Assembly: GCA_025350695.1 (NCBI GenBank)
Contig: JANXXI010000389.1
Coordinates: 1-44,638 of the forward strand
Source: Acidobacteriota bacterium
GTDB lineage: Bacteria > Acidobacteriota > Terriglobia > Bryobacterales > Bryobacteraceae
DNA: 44,638 nt
Direction of reading: 5' to 3'
In this document: piece after piece, positions 25,495 through 33,802 of the stretch
Position numbering within the stretch: position 1 is the first letter of the stretch
Layout of the letters: every line of letters starts with the position of its first letter
Translations under genes and position numbers: made by a program
Notes under the pieces: model-generated
Seen by the model: the letters and a program-made list of their open reading frames with translations, nothing else
Told to the model about the DNA's origin: nothing
The model's database searches: none

Positions 25495-28400
25495 ATGCTC
25501 AAACCCATGTTCGCTGTCCTATTGTTGATCTCCAGCGCCGGAGCACAGGAATTTCGTGCCTCTCTCTCTGGTGAAATTACGGACCCTAGCGGAGCCGCAA
25601 TCTCGGGCGCTACCATTACTGTCACCAATGTGGATCGGAATAGTGATTCGGTTGAGACGTCCAATAGTCTTGGCCGGTATGTGGTCAACTTTCTTTCTCC
25701 GGGAACCTACAAGGTAACTGTGGATAAGCCGGGCTTTAAGAAATTGGTTCGCCAAGGCATTCGGTTGAGCTCTTCCGATAAATTTGATGTCGATCTGCGC
25801 CTTGAGGTCGGGTCCATTTCCGAGGCTGTCACTGTTATGGGAGAGCCGCCACAGTTGCAAACGGAATCGGCGTCACGTTCGGCACTGATCGAAAATCGCG
25901 TGATTGAAAGCGTTCCCACTAATGGACGCAATTTGTATCAACTTCAATATACTCTCCCCGGCGTGATCAAGACGAGCACCTACTGGGGTTCGATGGAACT
26001 TTATGCATCGGGCAACATAAACGGGGTGGCCATCAGCGGGGGACGACAGGGCGAGAATGAAACACTGATCGACGGTGTTACCAGCACGCGGCCGGATCGG
26101 GGTATTGCCTTCGCGCCGTCGCTTAACGCCACTCAGGAATTCACCGTTCTCACCAACAATTACGATGCCCAGTATGGGCGCGTCAGCGGTGGAACAACCT
26201 CGATTGTGACGAAGTCAGGTGGCAACCGGCTTCATGGGCAACTGTTTGAATTCCTGAAGAACGAAAAGCTGAACGCCAACGACTGGATTGCCAACAAGAA
26301 CGGGCTACGCCGCGTACCGTTCAAGCAGAACACCTTCGGCTTTGAAGTGGACGGGCCGGTAGTGATTCCCAAAGTGTTCGATGGCCGCAATCGGATGTTC
26401 TTTATGTTGTCGCTGGAAGGCCTAAGGGAACATAATCCTGGGAGTCAGATCACGACGTTGCCGGATGCGAGTCTGCTGCAAGGCGATTTTTCAGGGCTTC
26501 GGAATAACTCGAATGTCGCCGTGGCTGTTTACGATCCGATCACGACGGTGTTAGGCGCGGACGGCAAAATTTACACTCGGCAGCCGTTTGCGGGGAATAA
26601 GATTCCCGCTTCACGCATCAATCCCATTGCGGCGAAAGTGGCTTCGTTTTACCCGAAGCCGACTGGGCTCGGCGACGGGGCCGATCATCAGAATAATTAT
26701 GCGGTGGTGACTCCTTCCACCAACAGCTACGATTCCTGGCTTGGCAAAATGGACATTCGCACGTCGAGCAAAAGCAATCTCTCGTTCCGCTACGGCCAAA
26801 CGCCGTGGGGCAATTTTTCCCAGCTGGTGTGGGGAACCAATGCGGCAGAGCCCAGCGGACAAGCTCCTTCAACTCGGGTCTTCCGGAATTGGGGCGCCGA
26901 CTGGGTGGCGACGATTGCGCCAAATTTGGTCTTCAATCTGCGTGGTGGATTGGCCCGCTACGAGGGGTTTGGCGGCAACGTATACGCAAAAGGGTTCGAT
27001 CCTAGATCTCTGGGTTTTCCCTCCAGCCTTGTAAACCAGTTCACGGCGTTGCAGTTTCCACGCTTCAACCTAGGGGTCTATTCGCCACTTGGCGCGGCCA
27101 CTGTCACCAGCTACGAAACTCACGATAGTTACAGCATTCAACCCAGTATTAACTACGTGCGTGGCCGGCATTCGCTTAAAGCAGGTGCGGAATTGCGGCG
27201 GTACAATCGGAATCAGATTGCTCCCGGGGCGGCAAGCGGAAATTACACTTTTAATAAAGGCTGGACGCAGGCTGATCCTCAGCGCGCCGACGCGGCATCG
27301 GGCAACGAGTTTGCTTCTTTCCTGTTGGGCTACCCGGCTTCAGGGTCCGTGGACCGCAACATTGACACGGCCTATCGCAACAATTATGCGGCGTTGTTCT
27401 TCCAGGATGACTTCAAGCTCACCTCAAAGTTGTCTCTGAATTTGGGCCTGCGGTGGGATATGGAAACACCGCGCAAGGAAAGGTATGACCGCATGGTGGC
27501 TGGGTTTGCTTTCAACCAGGCCAGCCCCATTGCTTCTAAAGTTTCCGGCCTAGATTTGAAGGGTGGTCTTCAATTCGCCGGCGTTGGCGGAAGCCCGACG
27601 AGTGCGTTTGAACCTGCTCGCAATCAATGGCAGCCCCGCGTGGGCATAGCCTGGCAATTTCTGCCCACTTGGGTTTTGCGCGCGGGCTATGGGCTTTCCT
27701 ACCTTGGACAAGCGGAAAACGGTCCGGCAACCGGTTTCAGCCAACCGACGACTTTAATTGCAGCCGCATCCGGCAGCTTTGTTCCAGGCGTTACGTTAAG
27801 CGACCCTTACCCAACGAACTTTTTTCCCAGCGGCCTGCTAACTCCAATTGGAAGTTCGCAGGGTTTGTCGACGAACCTGGGCCAGGGCATTTCGGCGCAG
27901 TATCGAAACCGTCCGTTGCCTTACTCGCATCAATATTCCTTCGGCTTCCAGCACACTGTGCGGGGTTGGCTGATTGATTCTTCATACGTCGGCAATCAAA
28001 CGGCGAGATTGCCTGTTGGTCTGAACTTAAATTTCATCCCAACTGGTGCATTGACGAACCTCCCTGTGGATCAACGGCAAGCCTACTTCAGCCAACAAGT
28101 GAACAATCCGATGGCAGGACTTCTGCCTAATTCCAGCATTAACGGGGCTACCGTGGCCCGCCAGCAGTTGCTGTTTGCTTATCCGCAATTTTCGCAAGTT
28201 TCCATCAGCAATGTGCCGATCGGCAAGCAACGGTACGACGCGCTTCAGATGAAGGCTGCCCGCCGCTTCGCCAACGGTTTTAGCGGGCAAGTTTCCTACA
28301 CATGGTCGAAGACTTTGGAGCAGACTTCGTTGCTGAATGCTCAGGACGTGAACACCTCCAGCCTGCTGAACACGCCGCTTGAAAAGCGGTTGATTCAGTA

Positions 28401-28974
28401 CGACATTCCGAGCAAGGTGGCCGTTGTGGTGACTTACGAATTGCCATTCGGTAATGGCAAGCGATGGGGGAACGACCTGCATCCAGTGGTCAGAACTATC
28501 GCTGGGAATTGGAATCTGAGCGTGCAGACGGTTGCCCAGAGCGGATTCATTTTCGATTTCCCGTCGGCGGGGAACCTTGAGGCTCGGTCGGCTAAGTTGA
28601 CCGATGGCCAGCGCGATGAGGCGGCGCGCAAATTGGGACGCGATCAGTTCGACGTGAGCGTGGACAAATGGTACGACGCGACTTTGTTTCCCAAACAGGC
28701 GCAAGCTCCTTTTACATTGCGCAACTTTCCGACGCGATTTTCTGACGTGCGCAGCCGCGGCTTGAAGAGCTCGGAGATTTCTGTCTACAAGGAAGTTCTG
28801 GTGAAGGAACTATTTCGGATTCAATTCCGAACCGATTTCCAGAATGCTTTCAACTATCCATTGTTCGGGAAGCAGCAGAGCAACAATGTGACGGACTCGA
28901 GGTTTGGACAATTGCTGGCGGATATCTCGAATGAGAAACGGATCATTGTCGCGGTGATGAAGATTGTGTTTTAG
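25495..28974 (+). CDS. TonB-dependent receptor, Oar-like, with N-terminal carboxypeptidase-regulatory domain
   Basis: 1159 residues, outer membrane. Signal peptide MFAVLLLISSAGAQ; a beta-sandwich CarboxypepD_reg domain at about residues 20-100 (LSGEITDPSGAAISGATITV ... VNFLSPGTYKVTVDKPGFKK); a plug-like region at about 115-240 (ENRVIESVPTNGRNLYQLQY, the ETLIDGVTS motif, NNYDAQYGRVSGGTTSIVTK); then a long barrel ending in an aromatic residue (AVMKIVF), as in outer-membrane beta barrels. This is the type found in large numbers in Solibacter-like genomes and thought to import oligosaccharides or peptides. The start is ATG at 25495 with AGGAAG somewhat far upstream; ATG at 25507 is an alternative. 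No substrate gene is next to it. Confidence 0.92.
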   Translation: MLKPMFAVLLLISSAGAQEFRASLSGEITDPSGAAISGATITVTNVDRNSDSVETSNSLGRYVVNFLSPGTYKVTVDKPGFKKLVRQGIRLSSSDKFDVDLRLEVGSISEAVTVMGEPPQLQTESASRSALIENRVIESVPTNGRNLYQLQYTLPGVIKTSTYWGSMELYASGNINGVAISGGRQGENETLIDGVTSTRPDRGIAFAPSLNATQEFTVLTNNYDAQYGRVSGGTTSIVTKSGGNRLHGQLFEFLKNEKLNANDWIANKNGLRRVPFKQNTFGFEVDGPVVIPKVFDGRNRMFFMLSLEGLREHNPGSQITTLPDASLLQGDFSGLRNNSNVAVAVYDPITTVLGADGKIYTRQPFAGNKIPASRINPIAAKVASFYPKPTGLGDGADHQNNYAVVTPSTNSYDSWLGKMDIRTSSKSNLSFRYGQTPWGNFSQLVWGTNAAEPSGQAPSTRVFRNWGADWVATIAPNLVFNLRGGLARYEGFGGNVYAKGFDPRSLGFPSSLVNQFTALQFPRFNLGVYSPLGAATVTSYETHDSYSIQPSINYVRGRHSLKAGAELRRYNRNQIAPGAASGNYTFNKGWTQADPQRADAASGNEFASFLLGYPASGSVDRNIDTAYRNNYAALFFQDDFKLTSKLSLNLGLRWDMETPRKERYDRMVAGFAFNQASPIASKVSGLDLKGGLQFAGVGGSPTSAFEPARNQWQPRVGIAWQFLPTWVLRAGYGLSYLGQAENGPATGFSQPTTLIAAASGSFVPGVTLSDPYPTNFFPSGLLTPIGSSQGLSTNLGQGISAQYRNRPLPYSHQYSFGFQHTVRGWLIDSSYVGNQTARLPVGLNLNFIPTGALTNLPVDQRQAYFSQQVNNPMAGLLPNSSINGATVARQQLLFAYPQFSQVSISNVPIGKQRYDALQMKAARRFANGFSGQVSYTWSKTLEQTSLLNAQDVNTSSLLNTPLEKRLIQYDIPSKVAVVVTYELPFGNGKRWGNDLHPVVRTIAGNWNLSVQTVAQSGFIFDFPSAGNLEARSAKLTDGQRDEAARKLGRDQFDVSVDKWYDATLFPKQAQAPFTLRNFPTRFSDVRSRGLKSSEISVYKEVLVKELFRIQFRTDFQNAFNYPLFGKQQSNNVTDSRFGQLLADISNEKRIIVAVMKIVF

Positions 28975-28990
28975 CTTTGCGAGCAGGCAC

Positions 28991-29045
28991 ACTTCGGCGT
29001 CCCTCCTTGTCCTTTCGAAAATAACGAACCGCTTGGATTCCAACT
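28991..29045. repeat. Intergenic repeat B, first block
   Basis: Contains the exact 19-base block 29027-29045 shared with 20554-20572, preceded by a looser match (ACTTCGGCGTCC.TCCTTG). It starts 17 bases after the receptor stop codon, a position like that of copy A after ppdK. The 28975-29425 gap holds this block, a 215-base stretch with hairpins, and the second block. Confidence 0.7.
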
Positions 29046-29209
29046 AGTCTGAGCTTCGCGACTTGGAACTCCCGGGTTTGCCGGTAGTTTGGAGGTTGCT
29101 AGCTCTTGTGCTGGAACCCTTGCGGTTCAATTGATAAATAATTGACGTGAGATCCCACGCGTCCGCCCAGAGTTGTTGAGACTCCAGACGAACATTTAAC
29201 CCTGTAGTT

Positions 29210-29258
29210 CGTGAGCGAAACCGGGCGCCTTTTGAGGGGCGGAGCGTTTCGCGTCACG
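29210..29258. other. Nested hairpin inside the gap of repeat B
   Basis: CGTGAGCGAAAC (29210-29221) pairs with GTTTCGCGTCACG (29246-29258) with one bulged base; a CGCC/GGCG stem can form inside. Just upstream ACGAAC (29188-29193) pairs with GTTCGT (29207-29212). It lies in the 215 bases (29046-29260) that separate the two repeat blocks here but are absent from copy A. A structured RNA or inserted palindromic element is possible. Confidence 0.45.
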
Positions 29259-29260
29259 GA

Positions 29261-29297
29261 TTGGCCAATCCACTACGGTCGATTGAAGTATGGCACA
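29261..29297. repeat. Intergenic repeat B, second block (37 bases, exact)
   Basis: Identical over 37 bases to 20574-20610, beginning TTGGCCAATCCACTACGG and ending in GTATGGCACA, and followed in both places by a T-run (GGTTTTT). It lies 129 bases before the antitoxin-like gene. Confidence 0.8.
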
Positions 29298-29425
29298 TGG
29301 GTTTTTGGATATGACGTTGCGGGTTTGCGGGCATGGCTGCAAGTATAAGAGGTGAAACCGGTTATGAGTTTTCTGCAAACCAGGAACCGGTCGTGATTGA
29401 AATTTTCACGTGAGATACTTTGTCC

Positions 29426-29806
29426 ATGAGCGTCACGATTACCTTGCCTGAAGAGATAGAGCACCGTCTCCGGGAAGACGCGCTCCGCCAGGGACTGCCG
29501 GTGGAGGAATTGGTGAGTCGCGAGGTCACGAACCTCTGGGCCGCCAAATCGGATTCCGAAACCTCACTGCTTGCGGAAATCAACGATGGCTTCCCGGAAA
29601 GTTTCTGGGAACGGTACAAGTTCCTACGCGTAAAACTAGACGAGCACACTTTGGCGAGCGCCGACCGTGATGAATTTCTTAAAATGGTCGAGCAGGTAGA
29701 GCGTAAACAAAACCTCCGCCTTGGGGCGATTGCTCAACTAGCCAAGCTACGAGGCGCCAGCCTATCGGAAACGATTGGGGCTCTGGGACTTGAACCAGTT
29801 TCATGA
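29426..29806 (+). CDS. Antitoxin-like small protein (predicted toxin-antitoxin partner)
   Basis: 126 residues from ATG at 29426 (a TTG two codons upstream is also possible). The N-terminus SVTITLPEEIEHRLREDALR resembles the ribbon-helix-helix segment of antitoxins, followed by helices (LPVEELVSREVTNLWAAK; LDEHTLASADRDEFLKMVEQ; LRLGAIAQLAKLRGASLSET). Proteins of this build are common in Acidobacteriota and cyanobacteria, usually overlapping a PIN or HNH-type toxin gene. Here the overlapping downstream ORF (ATGA) is cut to 24 codons, so the gene seems to be an orphan. Family assignment is by layout and motif only. Confidence 0.65.
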   Translation: MSVTITLPEEIEHRLREDALRQGLPVEELVSREVTNLWAAKSDSETSLLAEINDGFPESFWERYKFLRVKLDEHTLASADRDEFLKMVEQVERKQNLRLGAIAQLAKLRGASLSETIGALGLEPVS

Positions 29807-29877
29807 GTGTTACACGGCGCTCCGCACATCCCAGGCGGGAGAATTTATCGAATTTCGTGATGTCTCCAAACACCTGA
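29803..29877 (+). pseudogene. Truncated ORF overlapping the antitoxin-like gene
   Basis: ATG at 29803 overlaps the preceding stop as ATGA, the classical arrangement of a toxin-antitoxin pair. The frame reads MSVTRRSAHPRRENL, then runs into repeat copy 1 at 29845 and stops at 29875 after 24 codons. The MS-x-x-RR start is like that of several HNH/toxin partners, but too little is left to name it. I infer that the repeat, or a deletion ending at it, removed the rest of the gene. Confidence 0.45.
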
Positions 29878-29923
29878 GCAGGGCGTCCTTGAGGGCCGCC
29901 CGCCGAAGGAGCTTCGGCCCCAC
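29845..29923. repeat. Palindromic repeat, copy 1
   Basis: About 79 bases, matching 31297-31374 in the same orientation: 40 of 43 bases agree in the core (29881-29923) and about 28 of 36 in the flank. The core contains the hairpin GCCGAAG/CTTCGGC and GGGC/GCCC pairs, as in REP-type elements. The minus strand reads GAEAPSAGGPQGRPA. It ends 30 bases before the larA stop. Confidence 0.8.
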
Positions 29924-29952
29924 CGTTCACTGATTTATTACGATCTCAATAG

Positions 29953-31239
29953 CTAGCCTGCTACAGCTAACTCGCCCGCCCGAGCCAGCACGTATGGCCC
30001 CTCGGGAATTACCGCGATCTTTGCACGCTTCGCCATCCCTTCGGTTAACCCGGCCACTGCGTCAGCCATTGAGCCGTAAACGGGGCCCCACATCGAATCA
30101 CGATACTTTTCCGGCAAGCCTGGGACATAAAACAACAGCTGCTTGGTCTGGCACACCAGCGCTAACTTCTCAAGCTGCCACTGATCCACTTCCACCGGCT
30201 GCTTCAAAATCGCATCGAGGAAATCCTGGTGCGACGGGTAGGCGGCCAACATTTCGCAGAACTCTTCGGCCCCGGCGCCTTCCGAACAGGCTGCCACCAA
30301 CAGGATCTTGCCGCCCGGTTTCACCACATGGCTTGCGGCGGTCACTCCCTTCACAGCCTGATAAAATGTCATGTCCAACGGATGGCCGGCTGAGGTTGTG
30401 ATCACCGCATCGGCCAGGCTGTCCAGTTCTTCCAGCAGCACCTTCCCAACGAATTTGGCGCCTTCGCGGTGGGCCAGCTCGGGGTCTCCGGCGAACACTT
30501 TGGCCACGCGGCGGTCTCTGGTTAGGGACACATCCACCAGGAAATCGTGACGGGCCATTCTGGCGATTTCGAGCAGTTCCTTATGGAGGGGATTGTTTTC
30601 GATTGAGCCTTCCACCGACCGGGCATCGCGCATGAACTTTGGCGAATGGATCACCTTGATAGTTTCCTGCGCGGCAAGACCGGGGGCGATCAACTTGCGG
30701 CCGCCTGAGAAGCCCAGCATCAGGTGCGGCTCAATGAAACCGAGGGTTATGTGCAGGTCGGCGGCCATGAATCGCTCGTCGATCAGAACGGGAATGCCGG
30801 AGGCGGTTGTCCCAAGGTCGCGGTGTTGGTGCAGATTCCTCGCGTAATGATTTTCGACGCGAATCTTGCCGTAAAGATCGGGGCCGACGATTTCGCGGAT
30901 TTCATCGTCAGAGGCTGGGCGGTGGAGGCCTGTGGCGATCAGGACGGTTACGTTTTCGAAAGGGATTCCTGCGTTGTGGAGGCGCTTTAGAACAGGGGGC
31001 AGGACGAGGCGGTTGGGCGCGGGGCGAGTGATATCGCATACGGAGATTGCCGCTGTTTTTTTACCTTTCGCCAGCTCTGACAGGGGCGGCTTGCCGATGG
31101 GGTTGTCGAGTGCGTGTTCGATGGCGGCGATCTGATCGTCCAAAGCCTGAGCGGATCTCGCCTCCAAAATCTGGTACTCAAAGCCGTCTGGGAGCTCAAC
31201 TAAGAGTCCTGTTTTTCCAAATGCCAAATCCACACGCAT
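29953..31239 (-). CDS. larA: LarA-family nickel-dependent lactate racemase-like protein
   Basis: 428 residues from ATG at 31239. LarA interconverts L- and D-lactate (relatives act on other 2-hydroxy acids) with a nickel-pincer nucleotide. Recognisable: VLIATGLHRPASDDEIREIV near residue 106, ENHYARNLHQHRDLGTTASG near 134, ADLHITLGFIEPHLMLGFSG then GRKLIAPGLA near 165-195 (region of the cofactor Lys and metal His), and SAGHPLDMTFYQAVKGVTAA near 290. No larB, larC or larE cofactor genes are in the window, so the cofactor must be made elsewhere or the substrate differs. The gene sits between two direct repeat copies. The start lacks a clear ribosome binding site; ATG at 31257 is an alternative. 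Confidence 0.85.
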   Translation of the reverse strand: MRVDLAFGKTGLLVELPDGFEYQILEARSAQALDDQIAAIEHALDNPIGKPPLSELAKGKKTAAISVCDITRPAPNRLVLPPVLKRLHNAGIPFENVTVLIATGLHRPASDDEIREIVGPDLYGKIRVENHYARNLHQHRDLGTTASGIPVLIDERFMAADLHITLGFIEPHLMLGFSGGRKLIAPGLAAQETIKVIHSPKFMRDARSVEGSIENNPLHKELLEIARMARHDFLVDVSLTRDRRVAKVFAGDPELAHREGAKFVGKVLLEELDSLADAVITTSAGHPLDMTFYQAVKGVTAASHVVKPGGKILLVAACSEGAGAEEFCEMLAAYPSHQDFLDAILKQPVEVDQWQLEKLALVCQTKQLLFYVPGLPEKYRDSMWGPVYGSMADAVAGLTEGMAKRAKIAVIPEGPYVLARAGELAVAG

Positions 31240-31296
31240 AGAAAAAACGTAGCACACTGTGAGCCTCGATAGAAATGTTTGGAGCTCAGAAGAGGA

Positions 31297-31374
31297 TTAT
31301 TGAATTTCGTTAGGTCTACAAGACCTAAGCGGGGCGTCCTTGTGGGCCGCCCGCCGAAGTCGCTTCGGCCCCAC
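31297..31374. repeat. Palindromic repeat, copy 2, read as the end of a gene
   Basis: Same element as 29845-29923. This copy is more symmetrical: TAGGTCT/AGACCTA form a 7-bp stem at 31310-31326 with a 3-base loop, and CCTAAG.GGGG pairs with CCCC.CTTAGG across the core. Its right part (31328-31374) is translated on the minus strand as the last about 15 residues of the membrane protein at 31325-31897, including the stop codon. Confidence 0.8.
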
Positions 31375-31897
31375 TTAGGCCAGGCTGCAACGCTGCTGCC
31401 GCCATCATCCCGAGCAGCATTCCGAGCAGCATCAACCCATGATGGAGCCATACTAAGCGAGGATCGTCGCTGGACAGCAGAGCGGCCGGAATATGGCTCA
31501 GCAGCATTCCTACTTGCATTCCTACCGCATCCAGCGCGAGGGTCTTTATGCCGCGCCCCTCAAGCCTCGCTTGCAAAATGCATCGCGCAAGCCACCAGGA
31601 TAACGGTGCAGAGGCCGATAGCATGCCGATCGTCATCAAACTGAGCGCCAGCCAGGTTCCATTGTGACAGGCAGGCCCCGCTTGCCACCCTCCCAGCAAC
31701 ATCCCCAACCCGCCAGGACCCAACATCAGCAAGAACATATCCAAATGCGAGTTCCAGCGCAGGCGGGTCCACGCGAATAGCAGAGCGATCGACAAGAGTA
31801 CGGCGGTCGCCGCCGCGCCTTCGCCCCAAGGCGCACGCTGATACAGCAGCGCGATTTGAGCGAGGCCGGAGAGTAGCGTCAGTGCCGGAAATAACAT
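31325..31897 (-). CDS. Integral membrane protein at the end of the cbb3 operon, C-terminus from a repeat
   Basis: 190 residues from ATG at 31897 (GGGAG 8 bases upstream; a TTG at 31912 is less likely). Five or six hydrophobic helices (for example LFPALTLLSGLAQIALLYQ, LDMFLLMLGPGGLGMLLGGW, HGLMLLGMLLGMMAAAALQP). His and Cys residues lie near the membrane (ACHNG, LSHIP, WLHHG), which would suit a metal or haem role, but I do not recognise a family. It starts directly after the ccoI stop, so it is translated with it; a function in oxidase assembly or copper handling is inference. The last 15 residues, GAEATSAGGPQGRPA, come from repeat copy 2, so the original C-terminus is probably lost or extended. 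Confidence 0.7.
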   Translation of the reverse strand: MLFPALTLLSGLAQIALLYQRAPWGEGAAATAVLLSIALLFAWTRLRWNSHLDMFLLMLGPGGLGMLLGGWQAGPACHNGTWLALSLMTIGMLSASAPLSWWLARCILQARLEGRGIKTLALDAVGMQVGMLLSHIPAALLSSDDPRLVWLHHGLMLLGMLLGMMAAAALQPGLSGAEATSAGGPQGRPA

Positions 31898-31899
31898 CC

Positions 31900-33798
31900 T
31901 CAGGACTCCCAATCCGCAAGGTGCATTGAATAGATGATCACCGTTAGGCTGGAGGCGGTCATCAACAGCGCCGCCGCTACCGGATGCAGCCAGCCCACTG
32001 CGGCGAAAGTCATGCCGATCAAGTTATAGGCCAGCGAGAAGACGATGTTCCAACGCACCACTTGCCGAACCTTGCGGGCGATTCGGATGGCATGCGCCAA
32101 CTGAATCCAGTCGCGATGCAGAAAGACGAGCCCGCTCAAATCGCGAACCAATTCCGCCGATTCGGGTGCGGCACAGGCCACGTGGCTCCAGGCCATCGCG
32201 GCGGAATCGTTCAATCCGTCGCCGGCGAAGAGCACCTTGCGTCCCTGCGAAGCCAGGTCGCGCAATAGCGCCTGTTTATCGGCTGGACTCTGGCGCGACA
32301 TGCGCGTCTTAACCGGGATATCGGCGGCGCGCTCGGCCGCATCCCCCGTGGCGAGGACTACATCAATGCCCATTGCTTCCAATGCTTGCACCGCGGGACT
32401 TAACGCAGAGGCCTGGGTCTCGGTCAAATCAATGGTCGCGGCCAATTGGCGATCTACGTTTACCACCAGGCAGCCGCTGGCGCGCTCGTCCATGCCGGCG
32501 AACAGTTCGCGCCCATCTTGAAACTCGGCGACGATGCCTGCACCGGGCAAAAGCCGGATGCCGCGCAGGCCCGCAAATTCCAATTGAGGGAGGCCATTGA
32601 TCCATAGCGGCGCGAGGATCTTCGCGAGTGGATGACGGCTGGCAAGTTCGGCTTCGCGCAGCATGCCGCTGAGTTCACGCTCGCGGCTGCGCCACGCTCC
32701 GGCCAAGCGCCACGAGACGCCGTACTGTTCAGGGAGCGTCAGCGTTCCAGTCTTATCAAAGACTACCGTGTCGATCTCGGCGAGCTTTTCGACAGCCTCT
32801 CCGGAGCGCGCGAGAATGCCTAACTCACGAAGACGGCCGATGCCAATCCAGACGGCGAGTGGCGTTGCGAATCCCAAGGCGCAGGGGCAGGCGATGACCA
32901 GCACGGAGAGGGCCGTAAACACAGCTTGATCCCAGGTCTTGGATTGCAGTTGCGAAAAGAAGGTGGCGCCGCTAACCAGCAGCACTAAGGGTACAAACCA
33001 GCGCAAGGCTTTAATCGCCATGCCCTGTTCCGTGCCGGGGCGCGCCAAGCCGGCTTCGATCATGGCGCGGACTTCGTCGAGACTTGTCTCACTTCCTTTT
33101 GCGACGGCGACGCCATCAATGGAACAATCGAGCGGAAACGACCCTGCCTTAACGTGGTCGCCTTGGGACCTGCGCGTGGCCAGACTCTCGCCGGTGATGG
33201 AGGCTTCGTGCAAAAGCGCTGCGTTAGAAATGAGCCGGAGATCAACGGGTACGGCCTCGCCGGGCAACACGCGAAGCTCGTCTCCTGGCTGGATATCCGA
33301 GGCGGTGACGAATTCGCCAGACCGGCGGCGAGCTTGTCGATTCCGTGGCGATAGTTGTTGCAGTGAACTGAGAACGCGTTGTTTGCCGTAGGCGCCGATC
33401 TGGCGGCCGAGAGCATAGATCACCAGCAGCATGGCGGCGACATCAGCATAGCCGTTGCCGGTGCGATTGACGAAGTAGTTCACTGAGGCGCCTAGACACG
33501 CGGAGATTCCGATTAAGAACAGCAGTTCAATCGAAAGACGGAAATGCCGGATGGCCCGCCAGGTGGCTTGGATGAACTCGAAAGATAGGAGAAAGAAAAC
33601 GGGCATCGAGAGGCAGAGGATGGCCAGTTCTAACGTGTAGCGTTCCTCGGCGGTGACATCTGACGATCCGTTGGCGGAGATGCTGAGCACCATGGCGTTC
33701 ATCGCCAGAAAGGCGCTACCGCCAATTCGCCACCAAAGAGACGCGGGCGCTTGATCGTCGCACTCGCATCCTTCCAGTTGGATTCTCTCTTCCGCCAT
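31900..33798 (-). CDS. ccoI: Copper-type P1B ATPase of the CcoI/CopA2 group
   Basis: 632 residues from ATG at 33798. P1B-ATPase signatures: SITGES near residue 220, the copper-binding intramembrane CPC in VIACPCALGFATP near 310, phosphorylation site DKTGTLT near 350, HP in ASRHPLAKIL near 390 and GDGLNDSAAM near 520. The N-terminus lacks the usual HMA domain with CxxC; only a short CEC motif is seen at residue 11. In cbb3 operons this pump (CcoI/FixI) supplies copper for the CuB site. It lies 4 bases downstream of the cytochrome c gene. The frame is open to 33870, but that would overlap the cytochrome gene. Confidence 0.87.
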   Translation of the reverse strand: MAEERIQLEGCECDDQAPASLWWRIGGSAFLAMNAMVLSISANGSSDVTAEERYTLELAILCLSMPVFFLLSFEFIQATWRAIRHFRLSIELLFLIGISACLGASVNYFVNRTGNGYADVAAMLLVIYALGRQIGAYGKQRVLSSLQQLSPRNRQARRRSGEFVTASDIQPGDELRVLPGEAVPVDLRLISNAALLHEASITGESLATRRSQGDHVKAGSFPLDCSIDGVAVAKGSETSLDEVRAMIEAGLARPGTEQGMAIKALRWFVPLVLLVSGATFFSQLQSKTWDQAVFTALSVLVIACPCALGFATPLAVWIGIGRLRELGILARSGEAVEKLAEIDTVVFDKTGTLTLPEQYGVSWRLAGAWRSRERELSGMLREAELASRHPLAKILAPLWINGLPQLEFAGLRGIRLLPGAGIVAEFQDGRELFAGMDERASGCLVVNVDRQLAATIDLTETQASALSPAVQALEAMGIDVVLATGDAAERAADIPVKTRMSRQSPADKQALLRDLASQGRKVLFAGDGLNDSAAMAWSHVACAAPESAELVRDLSGLVFLHRDWIQLAHAIRIARKVRQVVRWNIVFSLAYNLIGMTFAAVGWLHPVAAALLMTASSLTVIIYSMHLADWES

Positions 33799-33802
33799 AG
33801 CG

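Noticed and set aside
29679-29930. Minus-strand frame of 83 codons containing the SAGGPQGRPA peptide
   Set aside because: It is made from the palindromic repeat and the antisense of the antitoxin-like gene; it has no ribosome binding site or family resemblance.
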